Positions 20,677 through 32,767 of a DNA stretch of 64,000 bases are shown one piece after another. Origin of the DNA: Spiroplasma endosymbiont of Agriotes lineatus (GTDB taxonomy: Bacteria; Bacillota_I; Bacilli_A; Mycoplasmatales; Nriv7). The notes below the pieces were generated by a model that saw nothing but the letters and a program-made list of their open reading frames with translations, had not been told where the DNA came from and did no database searches. The number at the start of each line of letters is the position of its first letter. Position 1 is the first letter of the stretch. The stretch is taken from positions 248,001-312,000 of the forward strand of contig NZ_OZ026448.1 of the NCBI RefSeq assembly GCF_964019485.1, given 5' to 3'. Position numbers and translations under genes: made by a program.

Positions 20677-22467
20677 ATGGTTCATAAAATATATAAAAAA
20701 GATTACAAAAATTATCGTGAATGTGCTAAATTGTCTTTTCTTTTACGAAAAGAAAATCATCAAAAGACAATTCAATGGCATGATAGGGAGTTAACTTATT
20801 TTTTTAGTTTATTTGAATTTGATGATGAAAGTCAAAAAGATGACTTGACGAATATTTCTGCTCGTAGTTTAGAATTATTAGCGAACGATGATTATAGTTT
20901 TACTGATTTAGAGGTAATTAATAGTGAAACTATTCTTGATGGTTTAGAAGTAGGTTATCATGCTAAACAATATTTTTTACGGAATTATCATTGTTTTGAT
21001 TTAGATACTTATGAAAAACATCTTGTGGCAAATAAAACTGTAGAAAAAATTCTTGATACTAATCTTGAAGTATTGTTTGAACCACGATTTGAATATAATG
21101 ACTGTGTTACAAAAGTTGATGTTTTAAAACGAAATGGTACCGGTTGAGACTTAATTGAAGTTAAGGCAACAACTAAGGTTCATCGCGAACATTTATATGA
21201 TGTTCTTTATCAATATTATATTTTGACTAATTGTAATATTGAGATTAAAAATATTTATTTAATGCATTTAAATGGTTTTTATTTTCATCAAGGTGATTTA
21301 GAATATGATAATTTGTTTACTTTAGCAAATAAATATAATTTAACAACTACTGGTTCAAAGCAAGAAAATATTATGGTTGGTGTAAAAAAAGATTTAGCGA
21401 ATCGAGATTTTAATCAAGATGTTCAGCGAATTAAAGATATTTTTCAAATGCCAGTAGTTGAAACATTAGCGTGGTTAAAGACTAATCAATGCCATAATCG
21501 GGGTAAATATAATTATTGTGTTCATGTTTATGCTAAATTACCAAAAGAGCATACAATATTTAATCTTTATCGATTAGTAAAAACTAAAAAAGCAAGATTA
21601 TATTATGAAGATAATTTTTTGTCACTTTATACATCTAATTTTTTTGATCTTAATTTAACAATTAATCAATATCGACAAATTAAAGTTGTCCAAAATTTAG
21701 AGGGTGTTGTTTCATTTTCAGAGCGAAGATATTTACAAAGTATATATAAGGAATATGTGTATCCGATTTATATGTATGATTTTGAAACTGTTAAAAGTGC
21801 CATTCCGAAATATGAAAATAGTACACCGTATGAGCAAATTCCATTTCAATATTCAGTTCATATTTTATTGGATAATAAATTTAATGAAGAAAAACATAAT
21901 ATTAAACATTATAGTTATTTAGCTGATGGGGTGAAAGATCATCGCTTAATTTTAGTAGAAAAATTAATTAAGGATTTAACACGATATGGCATAGGTACTT
22001 ATGTTGCATATAATAAGAGTTTTGAAAAGCAAGTTTTAAAAAAAATGACATTATTATATCCGATTTATGAAGAAATATTAATGCAAATTTCTGATCGGAC
22101 TATTGATTTAATGGATTTCTTTAAAAATTTTGCAATTTATAAAGCAGAATTTAATGGTAGTTTTTCAATTAAGAAAACATTACCCGCTTTTAAGCCGGAA
22201 TTTTCTTATGATGATTTAGAAGTGCAAAAGGGAACCAATGCTTCAAGTTTATTTCGTAAACGGTTATATAATGAATTGCAAAAAGATAATAATCATTTGT
22301 TTTTCTTGAAATTAAATGATGCTTGAAAAACTATTAGTTTGCAACGATGACAAGATAATTATGTTAAAAATCTGTCGCTATATTGTGAACGCGATACTTA
22401 TGGGATGGTAGTTTTGTTCGCTAAAATTTCTGAATTGTTGCAAGAGCAGGGGTGAATTGAATGGTAA
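20677..22467 (+). CDS. DUF2779 protein: PD-(D/E)XK nuclease plus 3'-5' exonuclease-like domain
   Basis: 596 residues in two parts. Residues about 1-200 resemble Cas4/RecB-type nucleases: KVDVLKRNGTGWDLIEVKATTKV gives the D...E-x-K active-site pattern, followed by the YDVLYQYY helix. Residues about 350-590 resemble DEDD exonucleases or RNase H-like folds: MYDFET, VAYNKSFEKQVL, TIDLMDFF and CERDTYGMVVLF supply acidic residues in the right order. It is typical of DUF2779 proteins of mollicutes. The stop overlaps the fmt start by 7 nt, so it is translationally coupled. A role in nucleic-acid processing is inferred, not known. Confidence 0.82.
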
Positions 22468-23399
22468 CGAAAGTCATTTTTATGGGAACACCGATTTTTG
22501 CTAAAGAAGTATTATTAAAATTATTAACGATGGATTTTATTGAAGTTGTTGCTGTTGTTTGTCAGCCTGATCGGAAGGCAGGAAGAAAGCAAGAAATGAG
22601 GATTGGTGCTGTTAAGCAAGTAGCATTATCATCAAAATTGAGGATTTTTCAACCAGATAATATTAATGATATTGTTTTGGAACTAGATAATTTAAATGCT
22701 GATTTAATAATTACATGTGCTTATGGTCAATTTTTGGGAAAGAAGATTTTACAATTAGTATCGAAAGGTTGCTTAAATATTCATGCTTCGTTATTACCTA
22801 AATTACGAGGTGGAGCACCAATTCATTGAGCGGTAATTAATGATGAAAAAGAAACTGGTATTAGTTTAATGAAAATGACATCACAAATGGATGCGGGACC
22901 AGTATTTGTTCAAGAGAAAGTTAGTTTAATAGCAAATGAAACGGCAAATAGCTTGCATTATCGTTTGATTTTGTTAGCAAATATGATGTTAGAAAAATAT
23001 TTATTCTTAATAATTAGTGGTAAAATTACTCCAGAAATCCAAAATGAACGATTTGTATCGTTTGGTTTAAATATTAAACGAAATAATGAAAAGATTATTT
23101 GAAATGTTGATGCTAGAAAAGTAACTTGTCAAATTCGTGGTCTTTTTGAAATCCCATTAGCTTATACAACTTATGAAAATAAGATTTATAAAATTCATCA
23201 GGCGATTGTATATGATATTAATAAACAGGAAGAAGAAGCGGGAACAATTTTATCATTTCAACAAGATGGTATTGAAGTTCAAACGGGTAAAGGGAGTATT
23301 TTAATTCAAAGATTACAACCTGAGGGTAAAAAAACAATATTGATTGAAAATTTTTATCAAGGACAACATCCTTTGAAAATAGGAACAAAATTTATTTAA
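22461..23399 (+). CDS. fmt: Methionyl-tRNA formyltransferase
   Basis: Fmt formylates Met on initiator tRNA using 10-formyltetrahydrofolate. The 312-residue protein has the start VIFMGTPIFAKEVL, CQPDRKAGR, the catalytic region NIHASLLPKLRGGAPIHW with its Asn-His pair, MDAGPVF, and the C-terminal OB-like domain ending LKIGTKFI. TGA is Trp at IHW and in the IIWNVDA linker. It overlaps the upstream DUF2779 gene. Just downstream (23419) is an RBS-preceded six-codon frame cut by repeat sequence, perhaps the stub of a lost next gene. Confidence 0.95.
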
Positions 23400-23454
23400 G
23401 GAAAGGATTTGAAAGGAAAATGTATCGTTTTCGTTAATTAGACTTAGACTTTGT

Positions 23455-23630
23455 ACATAACCAAAAGAAGTTTACCAGTTGATAGATAACATCCTATTAG
23501 CTATAGCAATTTGTTTCTTTTTGCAATAAAAAAATGAATGGGGTGGGTTTCCTAAAAATATACACGCTATTAAATTAGTTCCAAGGGCAGGATTAGGATG
23601 CGAACATTAAAGTGTAGAAAAATTTGAGCC
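23455..23630 (+). repeat. Plectrovirus intergenic-region fragment
   Basis: The sequence from CATAACCAAAAGAAGTTTACC to GTGTAGAAA matches the middle of the phage intergenic regions at 36865-37373 and 46751-47262. It is non-coding here. A worn MITE-2 end precedes it. Confidence 0.75.
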
Positions 23631-24125
23631 TGTCCAAAATTCTGTGTCTCGATAATTCATTCTGGATTCTATTCAGAAGAAGTAGAACAAAAAATTATAA
23701 AAAAGCAAAAACGGTCGCGTTTAGTTTTCTTAGGTATTTTTAAAAAAAGAAAAAATAATTATTTACTATAAATTATTTCAATATCCAAATTAAGTATATA
23801 TTTATTATGTATGATTTTTGTTGTAAAAACTTATTTTAATGTTGTTTTTATAAGCTTTTTCCTTAGTTTTTATAACCTTTTATTGAGATTATGTTTGTTG
23901 ATATTAAATATTTTGTTTTATTATTTATTTTCTAAATAAAATGATAATTAAATTTTCGTTGCTTTTCATTAAAAATTATTTAAACCTTTTCCTACCTAGC
24001 CAAAACTTTATGCGTCCGGCAAAATCTCTGATACAATTGATAAAGTTGCTGATTATTTTTTAGAAGTAAAATTTAAAGACAAAGTGAATTTAAGTTAATT
24101 ACTTAGAGACACAGTTAATTGTACA
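23631..24125 (+). mobile_element. Internally deleted IS256 derivative, split by MITE-1
   Basis: The left end GAGCCTGTCCAAAATTCTGT matches the IS256 end at 30529. After the inserted repeat, the sequence reads DTIDKVADYFLE and then directly VKFKDKVNLS and stop. That joins transposase codon about 20 to the last codons, followed by the right end ...GTACAATCCC. The same fusion is seen at 58684-58830. Confidence 0.75.
23713..24017. repeat. MITE-1, copy b
   Basis: 305 bp, B end first (GGTCGCGTTTAGTTTTCTTA) and A end last (TTTATGCGTCC), inserted in the IS256 derivative. Flanking 9-mers agcaaaaac and ggcaaaatc match at 7 of 9 positions, supporting a target duplication. Confidence 0.85.
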
Positions 24126-24278
24126 ATCCCGAATTTTTTCTACTAATTGAAGTAATAAAAAAGCATACAAAGTAAAAGAAAGACATTTTACGGCCTTTCT
24201 TTCAAGGAATGTGGTTATCCATGAAACCACCCACCCCCCACTTCAATTCGTTCGTCACAAAGTAACGGTAAAATTGGG

Positions 24279-24449
24279 CGGTTTCATCAACATTATACTA
24301 AATTATTTTATATTAAGGATAAAAAAATAAATCAAAACGAACTACAACATTTCTTAAATCAATATTATTACTATTACAACTTTCAAAGCTGTCATTCAGC
24401 ATCACAAAATAAATCGCCATTTCAAAAATTACGAGAATTAATAAATTAA
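24279..24449 (+). pseudogene. C-terminal remnant of a transposase
   Basis: About 56 codons: RFHQHYTKLFYIKDKKINQN, then LNQYYYYYNFQ, then SPFQKLRELIN and stop. The YYYYNFQ--H---NKSPF pattern resembles the end of rve-type (IS481/IS3-like) transposases. The rest of 24126-24553 has no other gene; 24490-24530 holds an imperfect 16-bp inverted repeat around CTGTGATATTACA that could be an element end or hairpin. Confidence 0.45.
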
Positions 24450-24553
24450 TTTTTCTTTTTTTAAGATTTTTCTTGATTGTGCAAAACATCTGTGATATTA
24501 CAATACATTTAATGTAATATACCACAGAATTATGACAAGAACAAGTGGTTTAA

Positions 24554-24856
24554 GATCACGTTTATTTTTCTTAGATATTTTTTAAAAAATAAAAAATAAT
24601 CATTTACTATAAATTATTTCAATATGCAAATTAAGTATATATTTCTTATGTATGATTTTTGTTGTAAAAAATTATTTTAATGTTTTTTTATAAGTATTTT
24701 GCTTATTTTTTATAACCTTTTATTGAGATTATGTTTGTTGATATTAAATATTTTGTTTTATTACTTATTTTTTAAATAAAATGATAATTAAATCATGATT
24801 GTTTTTCTTTCAAAATTATTTAAATCTTTACCTACCTAACAAAACTTTATGCGTCA
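24554..24856. repeat. MITE-1, copy c
   Basis: B-side end GATCACGTTTATTTTTCTTA on the left and A-side end AAAACTTTATGCGTC on the right. No clear target duplication. It is followed at once by a worn MITE-2 end (ACCAAGTCTAAT). Confidence 0.8.
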
Positions 24857-24936
24857 TACCAAGTCTAATAAAAAAAGCCTTTAAAATTTCAACTTTTTTA
24901 TCTTCTGGAATATATTTACCTTCCTTCAAAGTAAAG

Positions 24937-26472
24937 TTATTTTTTAATAATTGATTTACTTGTCATTTCACCAGAAATACTAATTCCTAATAAATCACAA
25001 ATTGTTGGAGCAATATTTGCTAAACTAATATCAGTATTTGTTACCAATTCTAAATCAGATTTAGTAATAACTAATGGTACTAACTGTGAAGTATGTTTCT
25101 TATTAATATCACCAGTCCCATCAATCATAATTTCAGCATTACCATGATCAGCTGTTAATACCATAATCCCCTCTAAAGACTTTAATGGTTCATATATTTC
25201 TTTTAAACATTTATCAACTACTTGTAATGCTTCAATAGTAGCTAATAAATTACCAGTATGTCCTACCATATCAGGATTAGCAAAATTAAGAACAATCAAA
25301 TCATATTTTTGCATTTTAAGTTTACTAATTAATTGCTTAGTAACCTCGTTGGCGGCCATTTCTGGTTTTAAATCATAAGTATCAACTCGTGGTGAAGGAA
25401 CTAATATGCGATCTTCACCAGAAAACATAATATCTCTGCCACCATCAAAAAAATAAGTAACGTGAGCATATTTTTCAGTTTCGGCAATTCGTAATTGTTC
25501 TAATCCTTGCTTACTAATTCATTCACCAAGACCATTATTTACATTTTGACTTCGAAAAGCAATTTGATTAACTTTAACATCAACACTATATTCTGTCATT
25601 GTTACAAAAAATAAATTATTACGAACTACTTCTGAATTTCACACATATTCACGATTAGTTACTGCCGCGGCTAATTGAATAGCACGGTCAGGACGGAAAT
25701 TAGTAAAAATTACACTATCTTTATCTTTAATATAACCATCAACAACTTGTTCATTATATGCCGGAATAATAAATTCATCATTACGAGAACAATCATATTC
25801 ATCATCAATATATGTTAAAGGATTAGTAAAACTAACTCCACTCCGTTGCATAATGACATCATATGCTAACTTTATTCGCTCTCATCGTTGGTCACGATCC
25901 ATTGCATAATATCTTCCCGAAATACTAGATAAATATCCAACTTGTAATTCATTCATTACAGACATTAACTTTGTTAAGTACTCTTTAGCAACATCCTGTT
26001 TAGTATCACGACCATCTAAAATCGCATGCACATAAACATCTTTAAACTGCTGTTCTTTTGCCATTGTCAAAATTGCTAATAAATGATTAATATGCGAATG
26101 CACACCACCATCAGATAATAAACCAATAATATGCAATCGAGAATTATTATTTTTAGCTTGATAAATGGCAGCCAACAGTGCTGGATTTTTATAAAAAGAT
26201 TTATCACTAATAGCATTATTAATTAATGATAATGATTGATATAAAATTCTCCCAGCACCAATATGTAAATGTCCCACTTCCGAGTTTCCCATTTGCCCGT
26301 CTGGTAAACCAACTCACTTTCCCGAAGCGTGAATTTCTAACGACGGGTAAGTACTTTGTAAATATTTAAAATGTTCCATATTGGCTTTCATAACAGCATT
26401 AGATTCTCGTTCAGTAGCAATGCCAAAGCCATCTAAAATTGCTAATAATATTGGATTTTTAGTTCTCATCAT
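24937..26472 (-). CDS. gpmI: 2,3-bisphosphoglycerate-independent phosphoglycerate mutase
   Basis: This Mn-dependent enzyme interconverts 3- and 2-phosphoglycerate. The 511-residue frame is complete: LLAILDGFG (metal ligand), QMGNSEVGHLHIGAGR (catalytic Ser and motif; usual family form NIGAGR), HAILDGRDT, SGRYYAMDRDQRW, RPDRAIQ, the C-terminal LNFANPDMVGHTG and TADHGNAE metal sites, and THTSxxVP-like KKHTSQLVP. TGA gives Trp at several places. ATGATG at 26472/26469 follows AGGGAAAGAG; I take the first ATG. The next genes upstream on this strand (HAD phosphatase, tpiA) are decayed, so this may be the only functional member of the cluster. Confidence 0.95.
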
Positions 26473-26501
26473 TCTCTTTCCCTATCTTATTTTCATCAAT
26501 A

Positions 26502-27335
26502 TTATTTTAAAATATATTTAAGTATCGCTTTACCAACATCATTTTCATTATTATTATCACACATATCTGTTGATACTTTTATTAAATCTGAATGACCATT
26601 TTTCATCATTATTCCTAAACCAACTTTTTGTAACATTTCATAATCATTTAAAGAATCACCAATTGTCATACAATTTTTTAGTTTAAGATGTCATTTATTC
26701 ACAAGAAACTTTAAAGCTTTAGATTTATCAAAATTTGCTAGCATAATTTCTAAATATTAATATTTTTCTAACAGCGATGATGTTATTCTAATTCGTTCAT
26801 TAGCTCAATTTCAATTTTAAAATTTTCACAAATCTTATCCTCTAATTCATCTAAACTAATAGTTAATGTATAGCAAGCCGGCAATGATTGCTGATCACTT
26901 AAAATCTTTAACTTATATTTAGGATTTATTTTTGTTTCCCGCATAATATCAACTGATTTTTTCTTGTATAGGAATAATTTTTTAAACCATAACCTCAAAA
27001 ATTCAAATCATATTTTTTAATAATTTCATAAATATATTTTTTATCTTCTTCATTTAAATGAGCATTTCAAATATTCTTTTTAGTTTTTAAATCATAAATA
27101 ACACAATCATTAAAACAAATAATATGTTGTGCATACTCATCTAACTTTAATTGCTGAGCATACAAAAATGCTGCACCAGGGGGGCCGCCCCGCTGCTAAA
27201 ATAACTTTAATACCTTTCTTCTTTCTTTTGTGCTTGAATAATAGTATCCCTAGTATCTATTATCATCTAATATTTTTCCTTTATCAGTTTTAATAAAGTG
27301 CCATCAATATCAATTGCAATTACTTTAATATTCAT
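26502..27335 (-). pseudogene. Cof-type HAD-superfamily phosphatase, multiply broken
   Basis: The start MNIKVIAIDIDGTLIKTDKGKI carries the DxDGT catalytic motif. The C-terminal part NCMTIGDSLNDYEMLQKVGLG carries the GD-x3-ND motif and the end KAILKYILK is clear. Between them are several frameshifts and stops (for example around 27190, with a G-rich insertion, and 26760). It lies 2 nt downstream of the tpiA remnant and upstream of gpmI in what was evidently an operon. Confidence 0.85.
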
Positions 27336-27337
27336 AC

Positions 27338-28094
<757 letters not shown>

Positions 28095-28183
28095 TTAAAT
28101 AATTTCTTTCTTAATTGTTTTCCTCTCTGATTATAATATATCTATTTTTGGATATGTTGTCACTAGAAAATAGCAATTTCCAA

Positions 28184-28222
28184 TAAAAAACTTTATCAAT
28201 AAAAGATAAAGTTTTTTATTTT
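28184..28222 (-). terminator. Rho-independent terminator upstream of tpiA
   Basis: AAAAAACTTTATC pairs with GATAAAGTTTTTT over a short loop with T-runs on both strands. It would end transcription of the gene whose tail is at 28256-28334. Confidence 0.75.
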
Positions 28223-28255
28223 TTCTTTATTTTAATTCTTTTCTGAGATTTTAGT

Positions 28256-28334
28256 TTAGCATTTTTGAGAAGCTTTTTTTGCTTTTTTCAAATCTTGATT
28301 ATTTTTCTTAATAATTTTTTTCTCTTTTTTAAAC
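28256..28334 (-). pseudogene. Lys-rich C-terminal stub of an unidentified gene
   Basis: Twenty-six codons (KKEKKIIKKNNQDLKKAKK...SQKC) end in TAA just before the terminator. The upstream part is cut by an IS3-type end at 28335. Identity cannot be told. Confidence 0.4.
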
Positions 28335-28443
28335 TGGATAAGTTACAATAAGTTGAACCATTTTTATATTCCTATTTTCTTAATAATTTTATCTTATTTT
28401 GAAAGTCCACATAAATATGGTCCAACTTATTGTAACTTATCCA
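28335..28443. repeat. 109-bp element made of two inverted IS3-B ends
   Basis: TGGATAAGTTACAATAAG with its next bases GTTGAACC, and the reverse complement at 28419-28443, match at 24 of 25 positions. The inside is the untranslated leader of IS3-B. It is an internally deleted, non-coding derivative. Confidence 0.75.
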
Positions 28444-29983
28444 AACTTACTTTCACATTTCCATATAATCAAATTAAACAAAATGAAATTAAACAACTAA
28501 TAACTAAATACGGACAAAAAATAAACGAAGATAGTGATAGTGAATAATGAATAATTAATAAAAAAATAACAATCAAAACACAAGGCACAAATCTAATTGA
28601 AATTGACAATAATGACAATACAATAAATTACAGATTAGATAAAGTAAATGATTTTAATATAGAAATTGAAAAAAAATAGTACCAATATTGAATTACCAAC
28701 AGCAACTATTAACTTTGACGGTAATCATAAATATAACAATGTTATTGAAAACCAGTATTTAATTTCATTGACACCTTAGAAAAAAATTATTATAAAGAAT
28801 TTACCATTAAAAATCGCGGTTTTAAAAACGAAAGCTGTTTTTATCATAAAAATTTTACTAGTGAAGAAAAAATAAATAAAAATATCTTAAAAATCAAGGC
28901 ATTTAACAAAATTCTAATTGCCGGAAACAATTATTTACAATTATTACAGGTTGAAAATGAAATCTGAAAATACGGAGCCGAAAAGAATAATGATTCTTAC
29001 TTAATTAAGTATCTTTTTGGTATTTTAAATTACCTCAATGTTGGATTTAGTTTTTTAAGACACGACCCTGAATTGAGGAAAGATATTTACCTTTATTTTA
29101 AAAACAACATCCCTAATTCTAATATTAACATTAACAATTATAAAAATATTTTTAGCGAAATCTATGAAATTCTCGGCAATTTCTTTGCTAGTTTATTTTA
29201 TGCTATTTTTGATATGGACGAAAAAACTTATACTGAAATTGATTTTAAGGGCATAGAAAACTATAAGAAAGATTACTTTATTCAAATCGGTTTCTTTTAT
29301 CGCTCGTTAATTACCTTCTATCCCAAAAAATATTTAATCAATGTTACTGGTAATTCGGAATTACTACTAAGAAGTTATTTCTTTACTTTTGACAAAAAAA
29401 TGCACCAAGAAAATTATAATGCTATTAAAAATAGTAACATTATCTATCAAATTGAATTTAATGTCCTTAAATCTTAAGATAATAAACTCATTGCCTTACC
29501 AACCATCAAAACCGCTAACAGTATTAAAATTATCTTAACATCGATATTGATATTCGCTACGATATTAATATTTTTCATTAACTTTTCCATTTTATAACAA
29601 AGATAATACCCCTGACTACAATTTTAAAATCTACAACTTTAATGTTTTAAATTCTACAGCATTTACCCCTGATGAGTTCAAATAATAGTGAATGAGACGA
29701 TTTAATTCCACCGGCAAATTGCAAATATTCTGGACGATGAATACCCACATTTAACGATGTTAGCTGCGCGATTCAAAATGCTAGTATCAAAATGTTAAAC
29801 TGAATGCTGACGGCTTCATAAATCATTACCATTTTACAACCATTAGCAATCATTGCAAAAGCAAAAATTAACTTTTCAACTGCTACTTTCCCGGTTTTTA
29901 AAACAGTACCAGCTTTTTATTATACATTTCAATTTTTAATCAGTTTTGCCATTTTTCTAATGATTTTACAAATTTTTGTATAA
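28444..29983 (+). pseudogene. Plectrovirus adsorption-like gene m with native C-terminal anchor
   Basis: The N-terminus is missing: the frame begins at KLTFTFPYNQIKQNEIK. Several frameshifts follow (for example 28555, 28678, 29480 and 29520). The 3' end is informative: it finishes with a membrane span YTFQFLISFAIFLMILQIFV and a stop at 29983. In other copies this span is cut after the FA residues by an A or B repeat end. It is followed, after an AT dinucleotide run, by another gene of the same family. Confidence 0.75.
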
Positions 29984-30029
29984 TATATATATATATATAT
30001 TGAAAAAATAAAATAAAGGAGTTAATTTT

Positions 30030-30515
30030 ATGAAATTTTTAAATATAACAGCTCTTTTAGGAATAACAACATTACCAATAGTTGGATGCTCTAAAAAAGA
30101 AAATAAATCAGTAGAACAAAATAATAAAGATAACAATAAAGATAACAATTTTGAAATCAAAGACTTAGAAAAAGTTAGTTTTTTAATTTCGAAACGAACA
30201 AACAACATTATAGAAGTTAAAATAGATATTAAAAATAATATTAATATAAATGAAAAATTACCAGAATTAAAAAATTTAAATAAACTTATTTTCACATTTC
30301 CATATAATCAAATTAAACAAAATGAAATTAAACAACTAATAAATAAATACGGACAAAAAATAGACGAAGATAGTGATAGTGAATCATGAATAATTAATAA
30401 AAAAATAACAATCAAAGTACAAGGCACAAATCTAATTGAAATTGACAACGATGACAATACAATAAATTACAGATTAGATAAAGTAAGTGATTTTAATCTA
30501 AAAATTGAAAAGTAG
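30030..30515 (+). pseudogene. Lipoprotein-type N-terminal part of an adsorption-like (m) gene
   Basis: 161 codons. A lipoprotein signal with lipobox LPIVGCSKKE is followed by an Asn/Lys-rich linker, then the domain FEIKDLEKVSFLISKR...IFTFPYNQIKQNEIKQLI shared with other m copies. TGA is Trp after SDSES. AAAGGAGTTAATTTT precedes the ATG. It stops at 30515, where an IS256 end begins 14 nt later, so the large C-terminal part is gone. It could still be translated as a short lipoprotein. Confidence 0.6.
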
Positions 30516-30528
30516 TATTTAAATTTAA

Positions 30529-30864
30529 GAGCCTGTCAAAAATTCTGTGTCTCGATAATTCATTCTGAATTATACTTAAACGAAGGAGAACAGAAAATGA
30601 CAAAAAAATAAAAAAAGAACCTGATGCAATTGATAAAGTTGTGGATTATTTTTTAGAAAATATTGATAATCCACAAGATTTATTTAAAGACAATACTATT
30701 TTTCAGGAATTTACCAGAAAATTAACTGAAAGAATGTTAAATGCAGAAATTAAAGATCATCTTGAAACAGATGAGAATCATAGTAAAAGAAATTGCAGAA
30801 CACAAAAAACCATTATTACTAAAAATAGTTCAATCGTAATTAATGTACCAAGAGATCGAAACAA
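30529..30864 (+). pseudogene. IS256-family transposase, 5' fragment
   Basis: The IS end GAGCCTGTCAAAAATTCTGT is followed by GAAGGAGAACAGAAAATGAC. The reading VVDYFLENIDNPQDLF, FTRKLTERMLNAEIKDHLE and INVPRDRN is the N-terminus of mutator-type transposases. A stop occurs at codon 5 (one base lost in an A-run). Cut at 30865 by a B repeat end. Confidence 0.85.
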
Positions 30865-30947
30865 GGTCGCGTTTAGTCTTCTTAGGTATTTTTTTAAAAA
30901 AAAGAAAAAATAATCATTTACTATAAATTATTTCAATATGCAAATTA
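30865..30947. repeat. MITE-1 fragment, B side only
   Basis: GGTCGCGTTTAGTCTTCTTA and about 80 bp of the internal sequence, interrupted by IS3-A at 30948. This gives the order of insertion: IS256, then MITE-1, then IS3. Confidence 0.8.
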
Positions 30948-32160
30948 TGGATAGGCTACAATAAGTTGGATCATAATTATATAGACTTCGAAATTATTAA
31001 GAAAGAAGGAATATAAAAATGGGAAATAAAACCTCATACTCTGAAGAATTTAAAAAACAAATTGTCATGCTATACAAAAATGGCAAAAGTGTTATTAATT
31101 TAGGGAAAGAATATAATTTACCAAAACCAACTATTTATAGTTGAGTTAAAAATTATAATAATTCTGGTTCATTTAAAGCAAAAGACAATCGCACACTAGA
31201 AGAAAATGAAATAATAACTTTACGAAAAGAACTTAAAGACTTAAAAATGGAAAATGACATTTTAAAGCAAGCCGCACTGATGATGGCCAAAAAATAACAA
31301 TAATTAATAGCAATAAGAAAAAATATTCAATAAGAAAAATGTGTAAATTATTAAATATTTCAAAATCCGATTACTATTATCAAATTAATAAATACACAAG
31401 GAAAATAGTGAATAATTATAATCAAGAAATTATCAGTGCATTTAACGAAAGCCGCCAAGTCTATGGAGCTCGAAAAATCAAAGTAGTATTATAGCTCATA
31501 AAAGTATTAACCTATCTAGACGCAAAATTAGAAACATTATGAAAAACAATAATTTGATATCAAAGTACACAAAAACAAGACTTAAATGCAAAAATATTCA
31601 AGTAAATAATGATCCAGTAAATAACATTGTAAACCGAGACTTTAATAATAGAAAAATAAATGAAATTATCGTTAGTGACTTAACTTATATAAAGTGGGTT
31701 TTAAATGATTTTATGTGTGTCTCCTAATTGATTTGTATAATCGCGAGATTGTTGGTTATAGTTCCGGACCAAATAAAAATACGGAGTTGGTTTATCAAGC
31801 TATTATGCGAATTACTAGACCATTATCAAAAATTGAAATATTTCATACCGACTGAGGTAATGAGTTTAAAAATAATATAATTGATCAATTATTATCTACA
31901 TTTAAAATTCAAAGATCATTGAGTGCGAAGGGTTGTCCATATGATAATACAGTTGCTGAAACAACTTATAAAGTTTTTAAAACAGAATTTATTAATGGTA
32001 GAAAATTCAATGATCTTGCACAATTAGAACTTGAATTATTTGATTACATTAATTGATACAATAATCTTAGAATACATGGCAGTTTAAATTATTTATCTCC
32101 AGTTACTTTTAGAAAACAAATGTCTATATAAAAATTGTCCTAAAAAGGGTTGCCAATCCA
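30948..32160 (+). mobile_element. IS3-A copy 4, orfB broken
   Basis: 1213 bp with both ends. OrfA 31019-31297 is intact. OrfB has two extra bases near 31490 (stop in KVVL-), one base lost near 31692, and VAETT instead of VAEAT. Inactive, but it could still be moved by transposase from another copy. Confidence 0.88.
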
Positions 32161-32705
32161 TTTTTTAGTATTTAAGGAAATGTTTTCAATGTTTTTCATA
32201 ATAAATTTCCTTTCTTATAGATAAACTAAGTTATATTAACTAAGTTAGTTAACTTAGTTTTTTAAACACTTATATATCGCAGATTTAAGTGTTTAAAAAA
32301 CTTTGTTAGTAAATTTTGTTTTTTAATTAGATAAAGATTTTAATAATTTTAAACTTAACATACCCCCATATAGAAATTTTTACACTTTAATATTCGCGCC
32401 CTACCTTTGGAACTAATTTAATAGCGTGTATATTTTTAGGAAACCCATCTATTCATTTTTTTATTGCAAAATGAAACAAATTGCTATAGCTAATAGGGCG
32501 TTATCTATTAACTGGTAAACTTCTTTTGGTTATGGCGACCACCCACAATTTATCGTGCTTTAATACATACCAACATTATTAATTCACTTGTATTTAATTT
32601 TCAAAGAACAAATTTTTAACACCTTATAAAATAAAAAGACAATCATTGCTGACTGTCTTAATACTTATTCAAACATTTTCCCGCCTAACAAAACTAAACG
32701 CGACC
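32161..32705 (-). repeat. Plectrovirus intergenic region with 5' stub of gene a, hybrid A/B end
   Basis: Read on the minus strand it begins GGTCGCGTTTAGTTTTGTTAGG, whose outer half is B-type and inner half A-type. It continues through the phage intergenic region to the ATG of gene a (MKNIEN) and about 13 codons before the IS3 end at 32160. Non-coding otherwise. Confidence 0.75.
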
Positions 32706-32767
32706 ATGATTAGTTTAGTTATTGTATTAGTGGTCAAAACATTATATAATTAACAAGCAATTAGAGC

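Noticed and set aside
24220..24300. C-rich stretch near 24230 as a regulatory or replication site
   Set aside because: Only a short run of C/A with no symmetry or repeat elsewhere; it lies in transposase debris.
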